A stretch of DNA of 64,000 bases from Thermovorax subterraneus (GTDB lineage Bacteria; Bacillota; Thermosediminibacteria; Thermosediminibacterales; Thermosediminibacteraceae). The stretch lies in contig JAKIHM010000005.1 in NCBI GenBank assembly GCA_021608145.1, forward strand, positions 1-64,000, read 5' to 3'. The stretch's first letter is position 1. Each line of letters begins with the position of its first letter. Below are positions 49,799-60,589 of the stretch, piece by piece. A program made the position numbers and the translations under genes. The notes under the pieces are model-generated. The model was given only the letters and a program-made list of their open reading frames with translations. It was not told the DNA's origin and searched no databases.

Positions 49799-51673
49799 TT
49801 AATTTATTATTCTGGCAAAGGGAACAACCACTTCTTCCAGTGCAATTCCTCCGTGGCTTATGGCACTTTCGCCGTCTTTTATAAAAGAATAGTTGCCGTC
49901 ACATATCAGATACTTAAACTCCTTAGGCAGTCCATCTCCCTTCCATTCTATAACCTGTTTTTCCCTCAATAAATCGCCAAAATCGCCGTATTTAGCCTGA
50001 TAAACCGCAATCCTATTCGATAATGTATCCAACACTACTCCCTCTTTTACACTTCCCTGACCTACTGTCGATATGTTCCCATGGTCCGAAGTTATGAAAA
50101 TCTCATAGCTGCTTTTCCCTGCTTCTTCCAAAAACTCCGCCAAAAAGCCGTTTTTCAAGAAGACTTCGATTCGTTGATAAAAGCCTTTATAATCGAAAAA
50201 CTCCTGATGACCGTATATGTCTATGATATCTGCAACGACCCCTATAATTTTTGTACCACTTCTTAAACTTTCCAGCAAGGCCTCTTCCTTAAATGTCTTT
50301 ATACCCCTTAAATAAGCGACTTCGCTTTCTTTATATCCGTGTTCTACGTAAAATTTCTTAAACCGCTTTTCATCGTAATCGGTCGAAAACAGCGTATCCT
50401 TAAAGTTAACCGGTATCTCTCCCGAAAAAAGAGCCTGCCTCGAAACAGAAGTTATAGTCGGAATCCAGGCAAAGCAAGCTTTATCCTCCAAAAGAAAACT
50501 ACGCTCTTTTAAGAAATTCTTTATGATACACCAATTGAACTCCGACATACCGTCAAAGACTATCAAAACTACCCTATCCTTTTCTTCTCTTCTTAACAAG
50601 TTTACGATGTAATGTTGAACGTGATGGACCATAACCGGCGAACTCGTAAAAGACATGAAGGGAAGCTTGCCGTAGTTCTCGAGGAGCCAATTTTTAAACT
50701 TCTCATTTATCCTATCGCTTAAAAGGCGATATTCTTCCAAATCAAGCAAACAGGAAAGGTAAATAATTTCTCCGAATACCTTTGCAATCTCCAGCCAGTC
50801 TTTATAGCCCTTTATATTCTCAATTCTCTCTTCTATCTTCCTCACAGCCTCATCATGTTCTTTTCTTACGGCTTCCTTGTAATCGACGATTATCCCCGCC
50901 TTTACAAACTCCGGCATTCCGGTCTTGTACTCAAAGCGTATAGGATTCAAATATCCTTCCTTAAATAAATTGTCGATATATACCCTTATATCAGGGTCTT
51001 CAAAATCGACTATAGGTTTTCTCGAATCTTCGACAAAACTTTCAAGAAATACTTCCCACTGCTCCTGCAAAAAATCAAAAAACGCTTCCTTCCCCTTTAA
51101 AATTTTTTCTACGATATCTTTCTCGTTCACATTATCTAAACTCTTCTTGATATAGCGCCGCAATACAGGTGGAAGCTCCATTCCTTTGTAGTACAGTTTC
51201 AATAGGTTTTTTACCAAATCTCCCAGTGAACTTATCAAAGCCGCATCGACTTGAAAGATGCTCTTTAATATAAAAGCGCAGGTTTCATCAAAGTCTAGCT
51301 TTTGTTTGAGCTTTGAAGATTTCTCATATATTACATCATAATACTCCCTTTCTATCTCCTTCAAAACCTCGACATCCAAATTTTCAAAAACATCACCAAG
51401 ACTTACTTCCAAAATAAAGTAATCCTGTTTTATGTCCCAAGGAATGTAACATTCTTCATTCACCAACAAAAGAAGCTTTTCCGATTTTCCCCTGTAACTA
51501 GTCTCATATTGATAACGGTAAATATCCACATCATGATAATAGATTATTTTATAACCTTCACTTAAAATCATGCCAACAGTATAATCATCAGAAAGAAGAT
51601 TGCACAAATCCTTTACCAATATGCGATCGCATTCTTTCAGAGGCATCTTTTTTAAAAGAATTTCATCAATCAT
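49799..51673 (-). CDS. pglZ: BREX alkaline-phosphatase-fold protein PglZ
   Basis: 624 residues. The C-terminal half has the PglZ/alkaline phosphatase core: VVLIVFDGMSEFNWCIIKNF (metal-binding Asp), PTITSVSRQALFSGEIP, then IFITSDHGNISTVGQGSVKE with Asp/His ligands and a final AISHGGIALEEVVVPFA. The N-terminal half is helical. PglZ is the hallmark of all BREX systems. The start abuts the brxHII stop with no gap. Confidence 0.95.
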   Translation of the reverse strand: MIDEILLKKMPLKECDRILVKDLCNLLSDDYTVGMILSEGYKIIYYHDVDIYRYQYETSYRGKSEKLLLLVNEECYIPWDIKQDYFILEVSLGDVFENLDVEVLKEIEREYYDVIYEKSSKLKQKLDFDETCAFILKSIFQVDAALISSLGDLVKNLLKLYYKGMELPPVLRRYIKKSLDNVNEKDIVEKILKGKEAFFDFLQEQWEVFLESFVEDSRKPIVDFEDPDIRVYIDNLFKEGYLNPIRFEYKTGMPEFVKAGIIVDYKEAVRKEHDEAVRKIEERIENIKGYKDWLEIAKVFGEIIYLSCLLDLEEYRLLSDRINEKFKNWLLENYGKLPFMSFTSSPVMVHHVQHYIVNLLRREEKDRVVLIVFDGMSEFNWCIIKNFLKERSFLLEDKACFAWIPTITSVSRQALFSGEIPVNFKDTLFSTDYDEKRFKKFYVEHGYKESEVAYLRGIKTFKEEALLESLRSGTKIIGVVADIIDIYGHQEFFDYKGFYQRIEVFLKNGFLAEFLEEAGKSSYEIFITSDHGNISTVGQGSVKEGVVLDTLSNRIAVYQAKYGDFGDLLREKQVIEWKGDGLPKEFKYLICDGNYSFIKDGESAISHGGIALEEVVVPFARIIN

Positions 51674-54334
51674 TTACATCACTTCCAGAGAGACGACATA
51701 TAAAAGTTTTAGTCCGGGAATAATATTTTCCGTCCTTTTCACAGCTTCCAACAAAACCCTTTCTTCCGCCTCAAGCTGAGAAAGCCTGTGTTTGCGAACA
51801 GCCTCAAGACCGATTCTCATGGCAGCTTCTTTCCTCAGATTAATTGCCGCAATCTTTCTTTCCACCTCTTCTCGTATGCTCTCTGAAAATTTATCTTTCA
51901 TTTTGCTAAAGTAATTATAAGCTATTTCCATCGCCTTTTCCCTTAAATTATCAATCACATCTTTTTCTATTTCACGGAGTCCCTCAAATTCAAACTCTTC
52001 TTTCAAAAAGAAATCGTACAAAGCCCTCGAGGAAGCAGGTTTGTAATCCCCTTGTTCATTTATAAATATGGGGAAAACCCTACAGTACCTCTCACTGTTA
52101 TTCACGCTTACTTCCCATAACGACCAATATCCGTTTTCGCGAATTGTGGCTTTTACCACCGGAACTTTGTTTGAAAAGGCAAACTCAGGCAAGTTCAACA
52201 GATTCCTTATCCTCTCGTCATTCAAATCAAAGCTTGCAAGTTCTTTACCGCCTTCCTCATCTACTAAAGCAAAATTTTTACACATTCCAATTAAATAATC
52301 CTCAATATCCCCGGAAGGCAGATCTTCCAGCAACTCAATACCCCACTCTTTTTCTTTTTTCAGCAATTCCCTGACGCTATCAAAAACTTTCGCCTTTTCT
52401 TTTACGCTTTCACTTGCTTTGTCTATATAAAACTCCAGCAGTTCCGGATTTGCGATTGACTTTATGAAAGTTTCGGTAAAATCTATGCCCGCCTCAAAAC
52501 TGTCGAGCACATCGCTCATCTTGTCGATTCCGAGTTCTCTGAAAATCACATCGAGCTTTTCTTCCAGCACCCTTCTTACTCTGTTTTCTATAGTCTCTTC
52601 AAGAATGAAGTTAAACACAAACACGTCCTTCGTCTGTCCTATCCTGTCCACCCTTCCTATCCTCTGCTCCACTTTCATCGGGTTCCAAGGCATGTCATAG
52701 TTTATCACTATATGGCAGAACTGTAAATTCAATCCTTCTCCGCCCGCATCGGTGGAAACCATAATATCCGCCGCCTCTTCAAACTCTTTCAGCGCAGCCT
52801 TTCTTTCTTCTATGTCCATAGAACCGTTTAAAACAACGACTTTATATCCCCGCTTTTGAAGCATCTCGCTCAAATAATCCTGGGTCGCTCTAAATTCGGT
52901 AAATATCAAAAATTTTGCATCACTTTCTTCCAGGCGAATCTTAAAAAGCAAATCGAAAAGGGTATCCAATTTGACGTCAAAAAACTGCTTTTCCGCCTGC
53001 CTTGCTATGGACAAAATCTCCTCCAGCTCAGCAATTTCCTTTTTTACATCCATGCTGTAAGTGGAAATTAATTTCTCTAAAATCTCCTCTCCGCAGCCGT
53101 CGTAAAATTCCTCAAAATCCAGGGTTTCACTTTCGAAGCACTGGCTTTTCAGCACTTCCAGCCTTTTTTCGATATATTCCCTTATCGCCCTGGTGCTGCT
53201 GGTAACTAATCTTTGCATCAACACCATCAAAAAGCCTATATAATTTTTTCTCTCTCTTACAGCCAGGTTATAACCCCTTGCCACGTAATCGGTGACTCTC
53301 TCGTACAAAATTCTCTGTAAGTCACCCTCCCCATTCCACTTTACGCTCACAATTTTCGTGTACCTATTCTTGAACAACTTTTCTCCTTTAAAGTCTATTG
53401 CCTCCCTCTTTTCCGTCCTAATTATAAAAGGAGAAACTAACTTTCTATCTATCGCTTTTTCATTGGGAAAAGCCTTTTCATCCAAAAACCTCATCAATCT
53501 TAAAAAAGCATCCGTTTTCCCTTGGTGGGGAGTGGCGGTCAAAAGGAGCAAATAAGGCGCCGATGAAGACAGAGCCTTTCCCAACCTGTACCTCGCAACA
53601 TCGGTGCTAGAACCTGCTAATCTATGCGCTTCATCTATTATTATAAGATCCCATCCTGCTGAAACTAGATCTAAAAACCTCTCTTTGTTCAAAAGCTCTA
53701 CCTTTGTCCTGTCCCAGCCTGGCCTATTTTCTATGGGTTTTACTGAATCGTGAGAAGTTATGACCTGATCGAACTTTGCCCAGATGTTGCCTTCACCGTG
53801 AATTCTCCTGATAGCCTCAAAGTCCTGGGGCAAAATTATCCTGAACTCTTCGTTGAACTTCTCCTTTAACTCTTCTTTCCACTGCAGCACAAGCCCTTTA
53901 GGCACCAATACCAAAATTCTCCTTACAAGGCCCCTCAGTTTCAATTCCTTCAATATAAGCCCTGCCTCGATGGTCTTTCCGAGGCCCACCTCGTCGGCTA
54001 AAAGATACCTTATGTTGTTACTGGAAAGCGCTTTTTTAAGAGCATATATCTGATGCGGTAAAGGAAGGATACTGCCACCGATATGGGACAGTATCCCACC
54101 GGAAATCATATTCTTCACTTTTGACGCGTTCAAGACGTACTTGAATTCAAAAACACTATGCCTTTCGTCTACATTGCGTTCTATATCATTTTCCGACAGT
54201 TCATAAACTTTGTTAGACGCCGGATCTAAGACCAAATAGCTCTTATATCCCCAAAGTTCCTTCTCCTGGATAATCTTGACATTCTTTTTTAAACTCTTCG
54301 CGTACACGAAACTTCTATTCATCACATCACTCAT
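51674..54334 (-). CDS. brxHII: BREX type 3 helicase BrxHII
   Basis: 886 residues. SNF2-like SF2 helicase: Q-like PLPHQIYALKKAL, Walker A DEVGLGKTIEAG (114-125), DEAH box LIIIDEAHRLAGSS, motif III LLTATPHQGKTDAF, helicase C with AGGEGLNLQFCHIVINYD and RIGRVDRIGQTKDVFVF. The C-terminal 250 residues are a helical tail. Type 3 BREX uses this helicase in place of the BrxL protease. The start overlaps the pglXI stop by eight bases. Confidence 0.94.
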   Translation of the reverse strand: MSDVMNRSFVYAKSLKKNVKIIQEKELWGYKSYLVLDPASNKVYELSENDIERNVDERHSVFEFKYVLNASKVKNMISGGILSHIGGSILPLPHQIYALKKALSSNNIRYLLADEVGLGKTIEAGLILKELKLRGLVRRILVLVPKGLVLQWKEELKEKFNEEFRIILPQDFEAIRRIHGEGNIWAKFDQVITSHDSVKPIENRPGWDRTKVELLNKERFLDLVSAGWDLIIIDEAHRLAGSSTDVARYRLGKALSSSAPYLLLLTATPHQGKTDAFLRLMRFLDEKAFPNEKAIDRKLVSPFIIRTEKREAIDFKGEKLFKNRYTKIVSVKWNGEGDLQRILYERVTDYVARGYNLAVRERKNYIGFLMVLMQRLVTSSTRAIREYIEKRLEVLKSQCFESETLDFEEFYDGCGEEILEKLISTYSMDVKKEIAELEEILSIARQAEKQFFDVKLDTLFDLLFKIRLEESDAKFLIFTEFRATQDYLSEMLQKRGYKVVVLNGSMDIEERKAALKEFEEAADIMVSTDAGGEGLNLQFCHIVINYDMPWNPMKVEQRIGRVDRIGQTKDVFVFNFILEETIENRVRRVLEEKLDVIFRELGIDKMSDVLDSFEAGIDFTETFIKSIANPELLEFYIDKASESVKEKAKVFDSVRELLKKEKEWGIELLEDLPSGDIEDYLIGMCKNFALVDEEGGKELASFDLNDERIRNLLNLPEFAFSNKVPVVKATIRENGYWSLWEVSVNNSERYCRVFPIFINEQGDYKPASSRALYDFFLKEEFEFEGLREIEKDVIDNLREKAMEIAYNYFSKMKDKFSESIREEVERKIAAINLRKEAAMRIGLEAVRKHRLSQLEAEERVLLEAVKRTENIIPGLKLLYVVSLEVM

Positions 54335-56873
54335 CCAATTTGCTCAAGGCATTGTCGTAGTACATGAGCAAAGTAGTATCTTCTTGAAGCACTGTTTCCG
54401 GAAGCCTTTCTGCCACTTTTACTATCGTCTTATAATCCTTTTTCTGCCAGAGGTCCTTGAATCCCGCCCTTACGGCTTCGGTTCTGAACACCTTCAGCTT
54501 CCCTTTGGTGTTTAAGTACCCTTCAAATTCCTTTAAAAGATTTTTCATTCTCATCTTTTCTATATCCGACTGCTTATTGGGATCAGGGACGTACCATCTT
54601 CCCTCTTCATCCTGCAAAAAGTTTTCTTTTAAGATATCCATAAGTTCCGGCAATTTCTCGTGTTTTAACTCATGCTTTATCTGCAAAAACTTCGGCTGGA
54701 TTTCCTGATAAGTCTGGGGCTTTTTCTCAAGCTCCAGTCGCAGCCACTGTATCGCGCTTTTTTCGTCTATTATCAAAGATATCTGCTCTTCTTCCAATTC
54801 CAGTTCCATTCTCTTGGCATCGTATTTGCCCACCTGATTTGGCAGAAAATACATGCCATCCCTTTCTACAAACCTTTCTTCTAATCCTTTGTAAAACTCC
54901 GCAGCACCCATCGGTATGCTCAACCCTCTTTGTATATGAAAGGCGATCATGGCGTCGTACAAAAGATATTTCTGCCTTTCGGGAACAACTTCAATTTTCC
55001 CGTCTTTTACGACCACCACAGGAAGCATCTCCAGGTGCTGCCTTACAAAATCCCAAACTCCCTGTTCGGTCCCCGCCTCCAGCGAAAATCTCTTTTCAAA
55101 ACTCTCTTTGGGTTTATACGCCGAAATTACCAAATCCTTTTTCACTGCAGAAGTTGTTGTTACCTGTTTAAAAGTACCCTGCTTTTTGTCGAGGACCCTT
55201 ACATTGGCAATTACAAAACCAGCTCTTAAAATAGCTTCCTGAATGGCATTCCACACGGCGTTTTTTGAATTATGGAATTCCACCGTCATCCACCGGCCCG
55301 GCTTTAAAATCCTGTACATTTCTTTAAAGCATTTTTCCATAAGCTCCTGATACTCGTAAAGACCCTTTCTTTGAGTTTTATTTATTACGGCTTCGGTTTT
55401 ATTGTTGGTAAAAACCCTGAGCCACGCCTCCCAAATAAAGTTGAGTTCAGAATACATAAGATTATCGCCGAAAGGTGGATCGGTGAATATGTAGTCGATG
55501 GATTCAGATGGAATATTCACTAAACTTATCGAAGATTGAGTAGTTACCAAACATATATTTGGAAATATAGAATTATTTATTATCTTTTTAACTTTTCGTA
55601 AAAATACATCTAGAACATTCTTTTCTTCTATCAATGAAGGTATATACAATGTCCCTGATACTCCTCCACCACCCCCTCCATACGATTGTTTCTTGTTAAC
55701 ATAATTTTGAATACTATTTAAACACCATATTAATTTCGATATATTTTTAGACTTTTCATACAAAGCGCTCAAAACCCACAAATTCCTCTTTGTATAAAAA
55801 TGGTGAACATGAGTTATACCAAAATGATAACCAGCTCTCCATGTATCTCCCCATTTCTCTCCAACAAACATCATGCGCTCAGTTGGATACCAATAAGGGA
55901 TATCCGCATCTTCTATCTTTCTTATAAGGTTCAAATCGAATTCATCTGGCTTTTTCTCGTACCTCTTCCCGTTTACTGAGTAGTTTATCAAAACGGGAAC
56001 TTGTTTTGCTTGAGTTATGTATTCCTTTAACGCCTTATCGTAGACCGTGACTTTCGCTCTTTCGAGGTTTGCTTTTTTAACAAAAGCACCACAGCTTTGG
56101 CATTTGAATTCCTCCAGCACCTTGCCTTCTTCTTTGTCCACTGCCGCATCCCAGAAGACGATTTCCCTGCTGCAGTTCGGACAAATGAACACGTCCGACC
56201 AAACAGTGTAGTTTATCCTACCTTTTACGGGATTGCCTTCGACATCCAAAACCGGCCTTCCCTTTTCATCCACATGGATTGTCTCATACATCCAGCCACA
56301 TTCTCTTTCTACTTCTTCTAAAATCCTCTTTGCCTCTTTCTCGAATTCCTCGGGGTCTACCGGAGTGTTATAGTTGTAGGCAATAAAGGTAGCGGCGGGG
56401 GAAAGGTCATTTAAAATAGCCCTCCTTGCCCCCCACTCTACCTTTTTGCCCTGTTTTTTAAATTCCATTTCGACTTTGAACTTGAATTCCGGATCCGGGT
56501 TTTCGCACATGGCCGCCGCAACTCCAGTCATGCCGGTGCCGCAAAACCCGTCAAATACAATATCCCCCGGTTTCGTATAGTGCAGTATGTACCTCATGAT
56601 GGCTTTAGGAGGTACTTTCGTGTGGTAAGAATGGGCATTGTATATAGGGTCATTTTTCCCTTCGCTGACATCGGCGGCAAAAGGTTCCACCTCGTAGTCG
56701 TCAGTTTCTTCATCGTACTTTTTTCCGTATTTTTCGATAAAGTCTTTAATGAAGGGATTGGGACATGCGGTATAATGCGGGGGATCGGAAAGTTTTATAA
56801 TATCCTCCTCGTCCCCCAAAGGAAATCCTTCTATATCCCTTACGGAGTCGAGCAATTCTTTTGTCAGCTCCAT
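54327..56873 (-). CDS. pglXI: BREX type 3 DNA adenine methyltransferase PglXI (DUF1156-like)
   Basis: 848 residues. AdoMet motif I VFDGFCGTGMTGVAAAM (106-122), catalytic motif IV TDPPFGD (464-470) and a zinc ribbon Cys231-x2-Cys234 / Cys258-x2-Cys261 in the insertion. Motif order I before IV with a long insertion matches the type 3 BREX methyltransferase, which marks host DNA at non-palindromic sites. Residues 399-404 form a run of six glycines, so 399-406 is a flexible loop. The C-terminal 200 residues are helical and charged (target recognition). Intact. Confidence 0.93.
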   Translation of the reverse strand: MELTKELLDSVRDIEGFPLGDEEDIIKLSDPPHYTACPNPFIKDFIEKYGKKYDEETDDYEVEPFAADVSEGKNDPIYNAHSYHTKVPPKAIMRYILHYTKPGDIVFDGFCGTGMTGVAAAMCENPDPEFKFKVEMEFKKQGKKVEWGARRAILNDLSPAATFIAYNYNTPVDPEEFEKEAKRILEEVERECGWMYETIHVDEKGRPVLDVEGNPVKGRINYTVWSDVFICPNCSREIVFWDAAVDKEEGKVLEEFKCQSCGAFVKKANLERAKVTVYDKALKEYITQAKQVPVLINYSVNGKRYEKKPDEFDLNLIRKIEDADIPYWYPTERMMFVGEKWGDTWRAGYHFGITHVHHFYTKRNLWVLSALYEKSKNISKLIWCLNSIQNYVNKKQSYGGGGGGVSGTLYIPSLIEEKNVLDVFLRKVKKIINNSIFPNICLVTTQSSISLVNIPSESIDYIFTDPPFGDNLMYSELNFIWEAWLRVFTNNKTEAVINKTQRKGLYEYQELMEKCFKEMYRILKPGRWMTVEFHNSKNAVWNAIQEAILRAGFVIANVRVLDKKQGTFKQVTTTSAVKKDLVISAYKPKESFEKRFSLEAGTEQGVWDFVRQHLEMLPVVVVKDGKIEVVPERQKYLLYDAMIAFHIQRGLSIPMGAAEFYKGLEERFVERDGMYFLPNQVGKYDAKRMELELEEEQISLIIDEKSAIQWLRLELEKKPQTYQEIQPKFLQIKHELKHEKLPELMDILKENFLQDEEGRWYVPDPNKQSDIEKMRMKNLLKEFEGYLNTKGKLKVFRTEAVRAGFKDLWQKKDYKTIVKVAERLPETVLQEDTTLLMYYDNALSKLDE

Positions 56874-56889
56874 TTTCTTGCCCCCATTT

Positions 56890-59800
56890 TTATTTAATCA
56901 ATATCCTTACCTTTTCTTTTACCTTGCCCTTTGTCAAAGACTTCAAATATTCATCAAAAGCGGCCCTTAATTCATCAACAGTCATCGGCCCTTTGCTGGA
57001 TATCTCCTGTTTCATGGCATCAAAATTCAATTCAACCTTCTCAAAGCCTTCCATCAAGCTGTTTACGGCGTTTACAAAAGCCGTGGAAATTTTTGAAGGA
57101 AACTCTTTTTTGCTCAAAAATTCTTCTATTTCCCTTCTCTCCTCCGGCTTTAAGTACTTGATGTTTTCATATACGATGGCGTCATCCAGCGCCTTGATGA
57201 GCTGATTTTTCCATTCTTTAAGAGTATTTGCTATATCGTCTTCGATTTCATCCATAAGCCCGTATACTAAAAATTTATCGCTGTCGCTGGGTTTAAACCC
57301 GCATTCGCAGACGGGATTCCTTTTTAGCTTTTCTTCCGTCAAAACGTAACACGGCTTGGCGCTCTGGAGCCTGTTTTTGATATCATCGAATTTCTTTACA
57401 TTAAATATATCTCTTATCTGACATAGTTTTTCCAAGTTCGCGTATTCATCGCTGAGCAAAATCTTTTCCTTTTTCTGCTCGGCATTTACATCCAGCCTGT
57501 ACTTTTTGTGCTCTTCCATGTACTTTTTCACATATATCTCTTTTGCAAGCTTCAAATCTTGTAACACATTACGGATGTAATCATCATTTATGATGTCCAC
57601 ATTGTCCATAGCACTTTTGATTTTTTTCCTAACGCTTTCTATCGCATTCTTAAAATCCCCATCGTCCAGCGAATGTTCCGCGGCCTGGAGGTAGTTCACT
57701 TCCGATTCTATTTTGTTTTTGAATTCCTTCAGCAGCTTTATTTTGTTAAGTATATCAAGAGGCTTAAAGTTTCTATTAAGCTCTTCAATAGTATATTTAA
57801 AAGACTTCAATTTCTGGGGTGTGTTGTAGATTTTTAATCCATCCAGAAACTCCTTGAAATCGGTCAATTTATTCAAAAAGCTGTCCTTTTTCTTTTCTAT
57901 GAATTCGGAGGTAATACCCCAAATCATAAAGCCTTTATTAATGGATTCCTTAGCTCCAATAGTATCCTTTATCAGCTCATCCAATTTGCTTATCATGGCA
58001 GAGACGCCTTCCGCCCTCGCGGAAGGATTTTTGACGTGCCCTGCGGGAATCCCCAGATAATCGAACAATCTTACTAACTCGTCAATGGGTATATCCTTCG
58101 GCCTTTTTACGTATTTGAAGTCCAATAGATTGTACATATTGGTCGAAGCAAGCTCCCCTAATTTCGTCGAATCGTATTCCTTACCCGTATTGTCCACGAA
58201 AATGATATCGCCGCTGTATACTAACGAAGCCAAAACTATAACTGTAAATTGCGGCTCCCACTTAAATCTCCTGTCTACCTCTTCGTCGCTTTTGTTCTTT
58301 TCAAACAAGTCCTTCTTATTGATAACCATCCCCGGCCCCAAGTTTGAAATAAGGTCTAAATAGTATTTAGCGTACGTAGAATTATATGGGTCTATCCTGT
58401 TTCCGTCTATCAGCCCAAGCGAATCCAGCACCTTTGCCCCCAGTTCCTTCCTGTCGTCGGCTATGTATTTAAGCGCAGCCCTTGTTATTTCTTCCAAATT
58501 CCCGTTTTTCCCGAGGGTTACGACCGTGCTAAATTTTGGATAGTCCGGGTAAATGCTGCTAAAATAAGGGGATAAATACATGGAAGCAATAGTATCGACT
58601 ACCTCTTTAAAACTCTTTTCAGCTATCGATTTAATCTTTACCGCTTCAAAAATAGTTTTGGATTCCCCTTTGTAAGTTACGGTAAAACATTCTAAAATGT
58701 TTTCTTTTATGTATTTTATCAAGTTTTTTTCATAATCCTTTGCTTTATCGCCGTATACCTTCTTGTCGGCGCCGCTCGCCCGACCAGCAAGGAAGCTGGC
58801 CGCAGCGTATAATTTTAAATTATTAACAAAATCATCGTCCTTTATGTTGAACTTGAAAAACACTTCGTCTTCCCTTTTTTCATCCTTCCACGCCTCGTGT
58901 TCGTAAAGTCTGGAAAAATATATGTAAAAATCCCTCGGCGGATGGGCTGTGGGCCTTTCATTGGGATTCCCGAAAAATAGATACCCCAATCTTTCTATAT
59001 TCTTTTCCTTCCACAAAAGCCTGTACTCCCAAATCTGATGTCCGGGAACATAGGGAACCGCCGACTCCTCGTCCCAATCAAGCAATCTTAGAAGTATTTT
59101 GTAATAGTAGGGGTTCAGGCTGTCTTCATCTAAAGCATCGGCTTTTTCTTCCACCTTTGCCTGGTAGTCTATGTCCTTTTTAAGGTCCAGATAATACTGG
59201 CCGTTTTCGGGGTTGTGAGAGATGAACTGGCCGCTCACCGTCTTTATAATTTCTTTTATTATAGTGGAAATCATGCCCAGCAAAAATTCTTCGCTGTTTT
59301 CAGGAGCTTCGGGGATATTAAAGCACAGGTCGTCCTTTATGTTTTCCAAAGTTATACCAACAGGAAGGTATATATCGCCGGTGGTTAACCTGTGGACGCT
59401 CAATGCTTTTATTATTTTTATCGCGTATTTTTTGTACTGGGGCCTTGTGTAGGACGACTCAATTATATTTTCCAATGTCCTGCTTTTTTCCACCACTTCC
59501 CTTATCTGCGGGTCAGTTTTTGCCGCTGTCATTCCTTTTATGTAATCCCAGTAAGAATCATAGGAAATTATGCCGGTGTCGTTTTCAGGGATATCTTCGT
59601 TCAATATGTTTTTCATCGTCAAACTTATCGTCTTCAATACCTGCCTGTGTTCAGCTATATAAATGTTCTGGAAAACTTCTATGTACATCGGGTGAATCGG
59701 ATAAAGTTCTACAAAGTCTTCCAATTTATTTACCATATTCTTGTAAAGATGGGTGAACTTCTGAAGGTGATTTCTTATCAAGGCCTTTTGCTTTTCGTCC

Positions 59801-60588
59801 TTTTTCAAAAGCCGGTTTGCCACAACGTAGGCTATATCTTCTCTTTTTATCACGACGTTTTCAAATCTGTCCTTTATCTGAAAGATCTTCTCTTTCACAT
59901 GGGTAAACCTGGGGCTGTCAAAAAGAGATTCTTGAATGCCCGCCATCACCCTTATCCTGGTGCTTTTGCATATTTCGCCTAGTTCCCTTAAAAATCCAAG
60001 ATCAAGGATTAATTCATGCTCTTTCTTAGCCTTTAGAAAGTCTAAAAGCTCGTCTATTACAATCAAATATCCTTTATCGGGATACTTTTCTTCAAATTTT
60101 TCCATCATCTCCATCAAAGCTTGTTTGTTATTCGTTATCTGATTGATTTCAGGGAAAGTAAAATCTATGCCCCTTCTTTGAAGGTCCTTTTCAATCTCCC
60201 TCTTTAAGATTATATCCCGAAGGGGTGTGGTTACGGCTCCTAGTTCTATCCTAAGCACTTCAAACTTTCCGGCTATTTGCCTTGCGTGCTCTTTGAAACT
60301 TTCATTTTTTACGAAATCCAGTAAATCCTCGTGTTCTGCAATGGAAGAAATTACCGACATCAAATGCGACTTTCCCGTTCCGTAATTGCCCACAACAAAG
60401 ATGCCTTTATTATCGTAAAACCTTTCAAACTGAAGCTGGGGTATCACTACTTCATTTAGAATCTCAGCCATGGAATCCGACATTACGTAGGTCTTTACCA
60501 AATTTTCAGCTTTTTCCTTTTCGTTAGCATCCGTAAGCTGGATTAGCTCTTCCAAAGGCTCAAAATTGATAATGTCTTTATACTTCAC
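56890..60588 (-). CDS. brxC: BREX ATPase BrxC (DUF6079-like)
   Basis: 1232 residues, the large ATPase of BREX. Walker A VVGNYGTGKSHL lies at 65-76 and Walker B YLIVIDELLDFLKAKKEHEL near 170-190. A sensor-like RVMAGIQESLFDSPRF follows, then a long helical body with coiled coils (about 940-1060) and an end segment containing NPVCECGFKPSDSD. Two bases separate it from brxF and 16 from pglXI, so the operon is tightly packed. Confidence 0.94.
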   Translation of the reverse strand: MKYKDIINFEPLEELIQLTDANEKEKAENLVKTYVMSDSMAEILNEVVIPQLQFERFYDNKGIFVVGNYGTGKSHLMSVISSIAEHEDLLDFVKNESFKEHARQIAGKFEVLRIELGAVTTPLRDIILKREIEKDLQRRGIDFTFPEINQITNNKQALMEMMEKFEEKYPDKGYLIVIDELLDFLKAKKEHELILDLGFLRELGEICKSTRIRVMAGIQESLFDSPRFTHVKEKIFQIKDRFENVVIKREDIAYVVANRLLKKDEKQKALIRNHLQKFTHLYKNMVNKLEDFVELYPIHPMYIEVFQNIYIAEHRQVLKTISLTMKNILNEDIPENDTGIISYDSYWDYIKGMTAAKTDPQIREVVEKSRTLENIIESSYTRPQYKKYAIKIIKALSVHRLTTGDIYLPVGITLENIKDDLCFNIPEAPENSEEFLLGMISTIIKEIIKTVSGQFISHNPENGQYYLDLKKDIDYQAKVEEKADALDEDSLNPYYYKILLRLLDWDEESAVPYVPGHQIWEYRLLWKEKNIERLGYLFFGNPNERPTAHPPRDFYIYFSRLYEHEAWKDEKREDEVFFKFNIKDDDFVNNLKLYAAASFLAGRASGADKKVYGDKAKDYEKNLIKYIKENILECFTVTYKGESKTIFEAVKIKSIAEKSFKEVVDTIASMYLSPYFSSIYPDYPKFSTVVTLGKNGNLEEITRAALKYIADDRKELGAKVLDSLGLIDGNRIDPYNSTYAKYYLDLISNLGPGMVINKKDLFEKNKSDEEVDRRFKWEPQFTVIVLASLVYSGDIIFVDNTGKEYDSTKLGELASTNMYNLLDFKYVKRPKDIPIDELVRLFDYLGIPAGHVKNPSARAEGVSAMISKLDELIKDTIGAKESINKGFMIWGITSEFIEKKKDSFLNKLTDFKEFLDGLKIYNTPQKLKSFKYTIEELNRNFKPLDILNKIKLLKEFKNKIESEVNYLQAAEHSLDDGDFKNAIESVRKKIKSAMDNVDIINDDYIRNVLQDLKLAKEIYVKKYMEEHKKYRLDVNAEQKKEKILLSDEYANLEKLCQIRDIFNVKKFDDIKNRLQSAKPCYVLTEEKLKRNPVCECGFKPSDSDKFLVYGLMDEIEDDIANTLKEWKNQLIKALDDAIVYENIKYLKPEERREIEEFLSKKEFPSKISTAFVNAVNSLMEGFEKVELNFDAMKQEISSKGPMTVDELRAAFDEYLKSLTKGKVKEKVRILIK

Positions 60589-60589
60589 G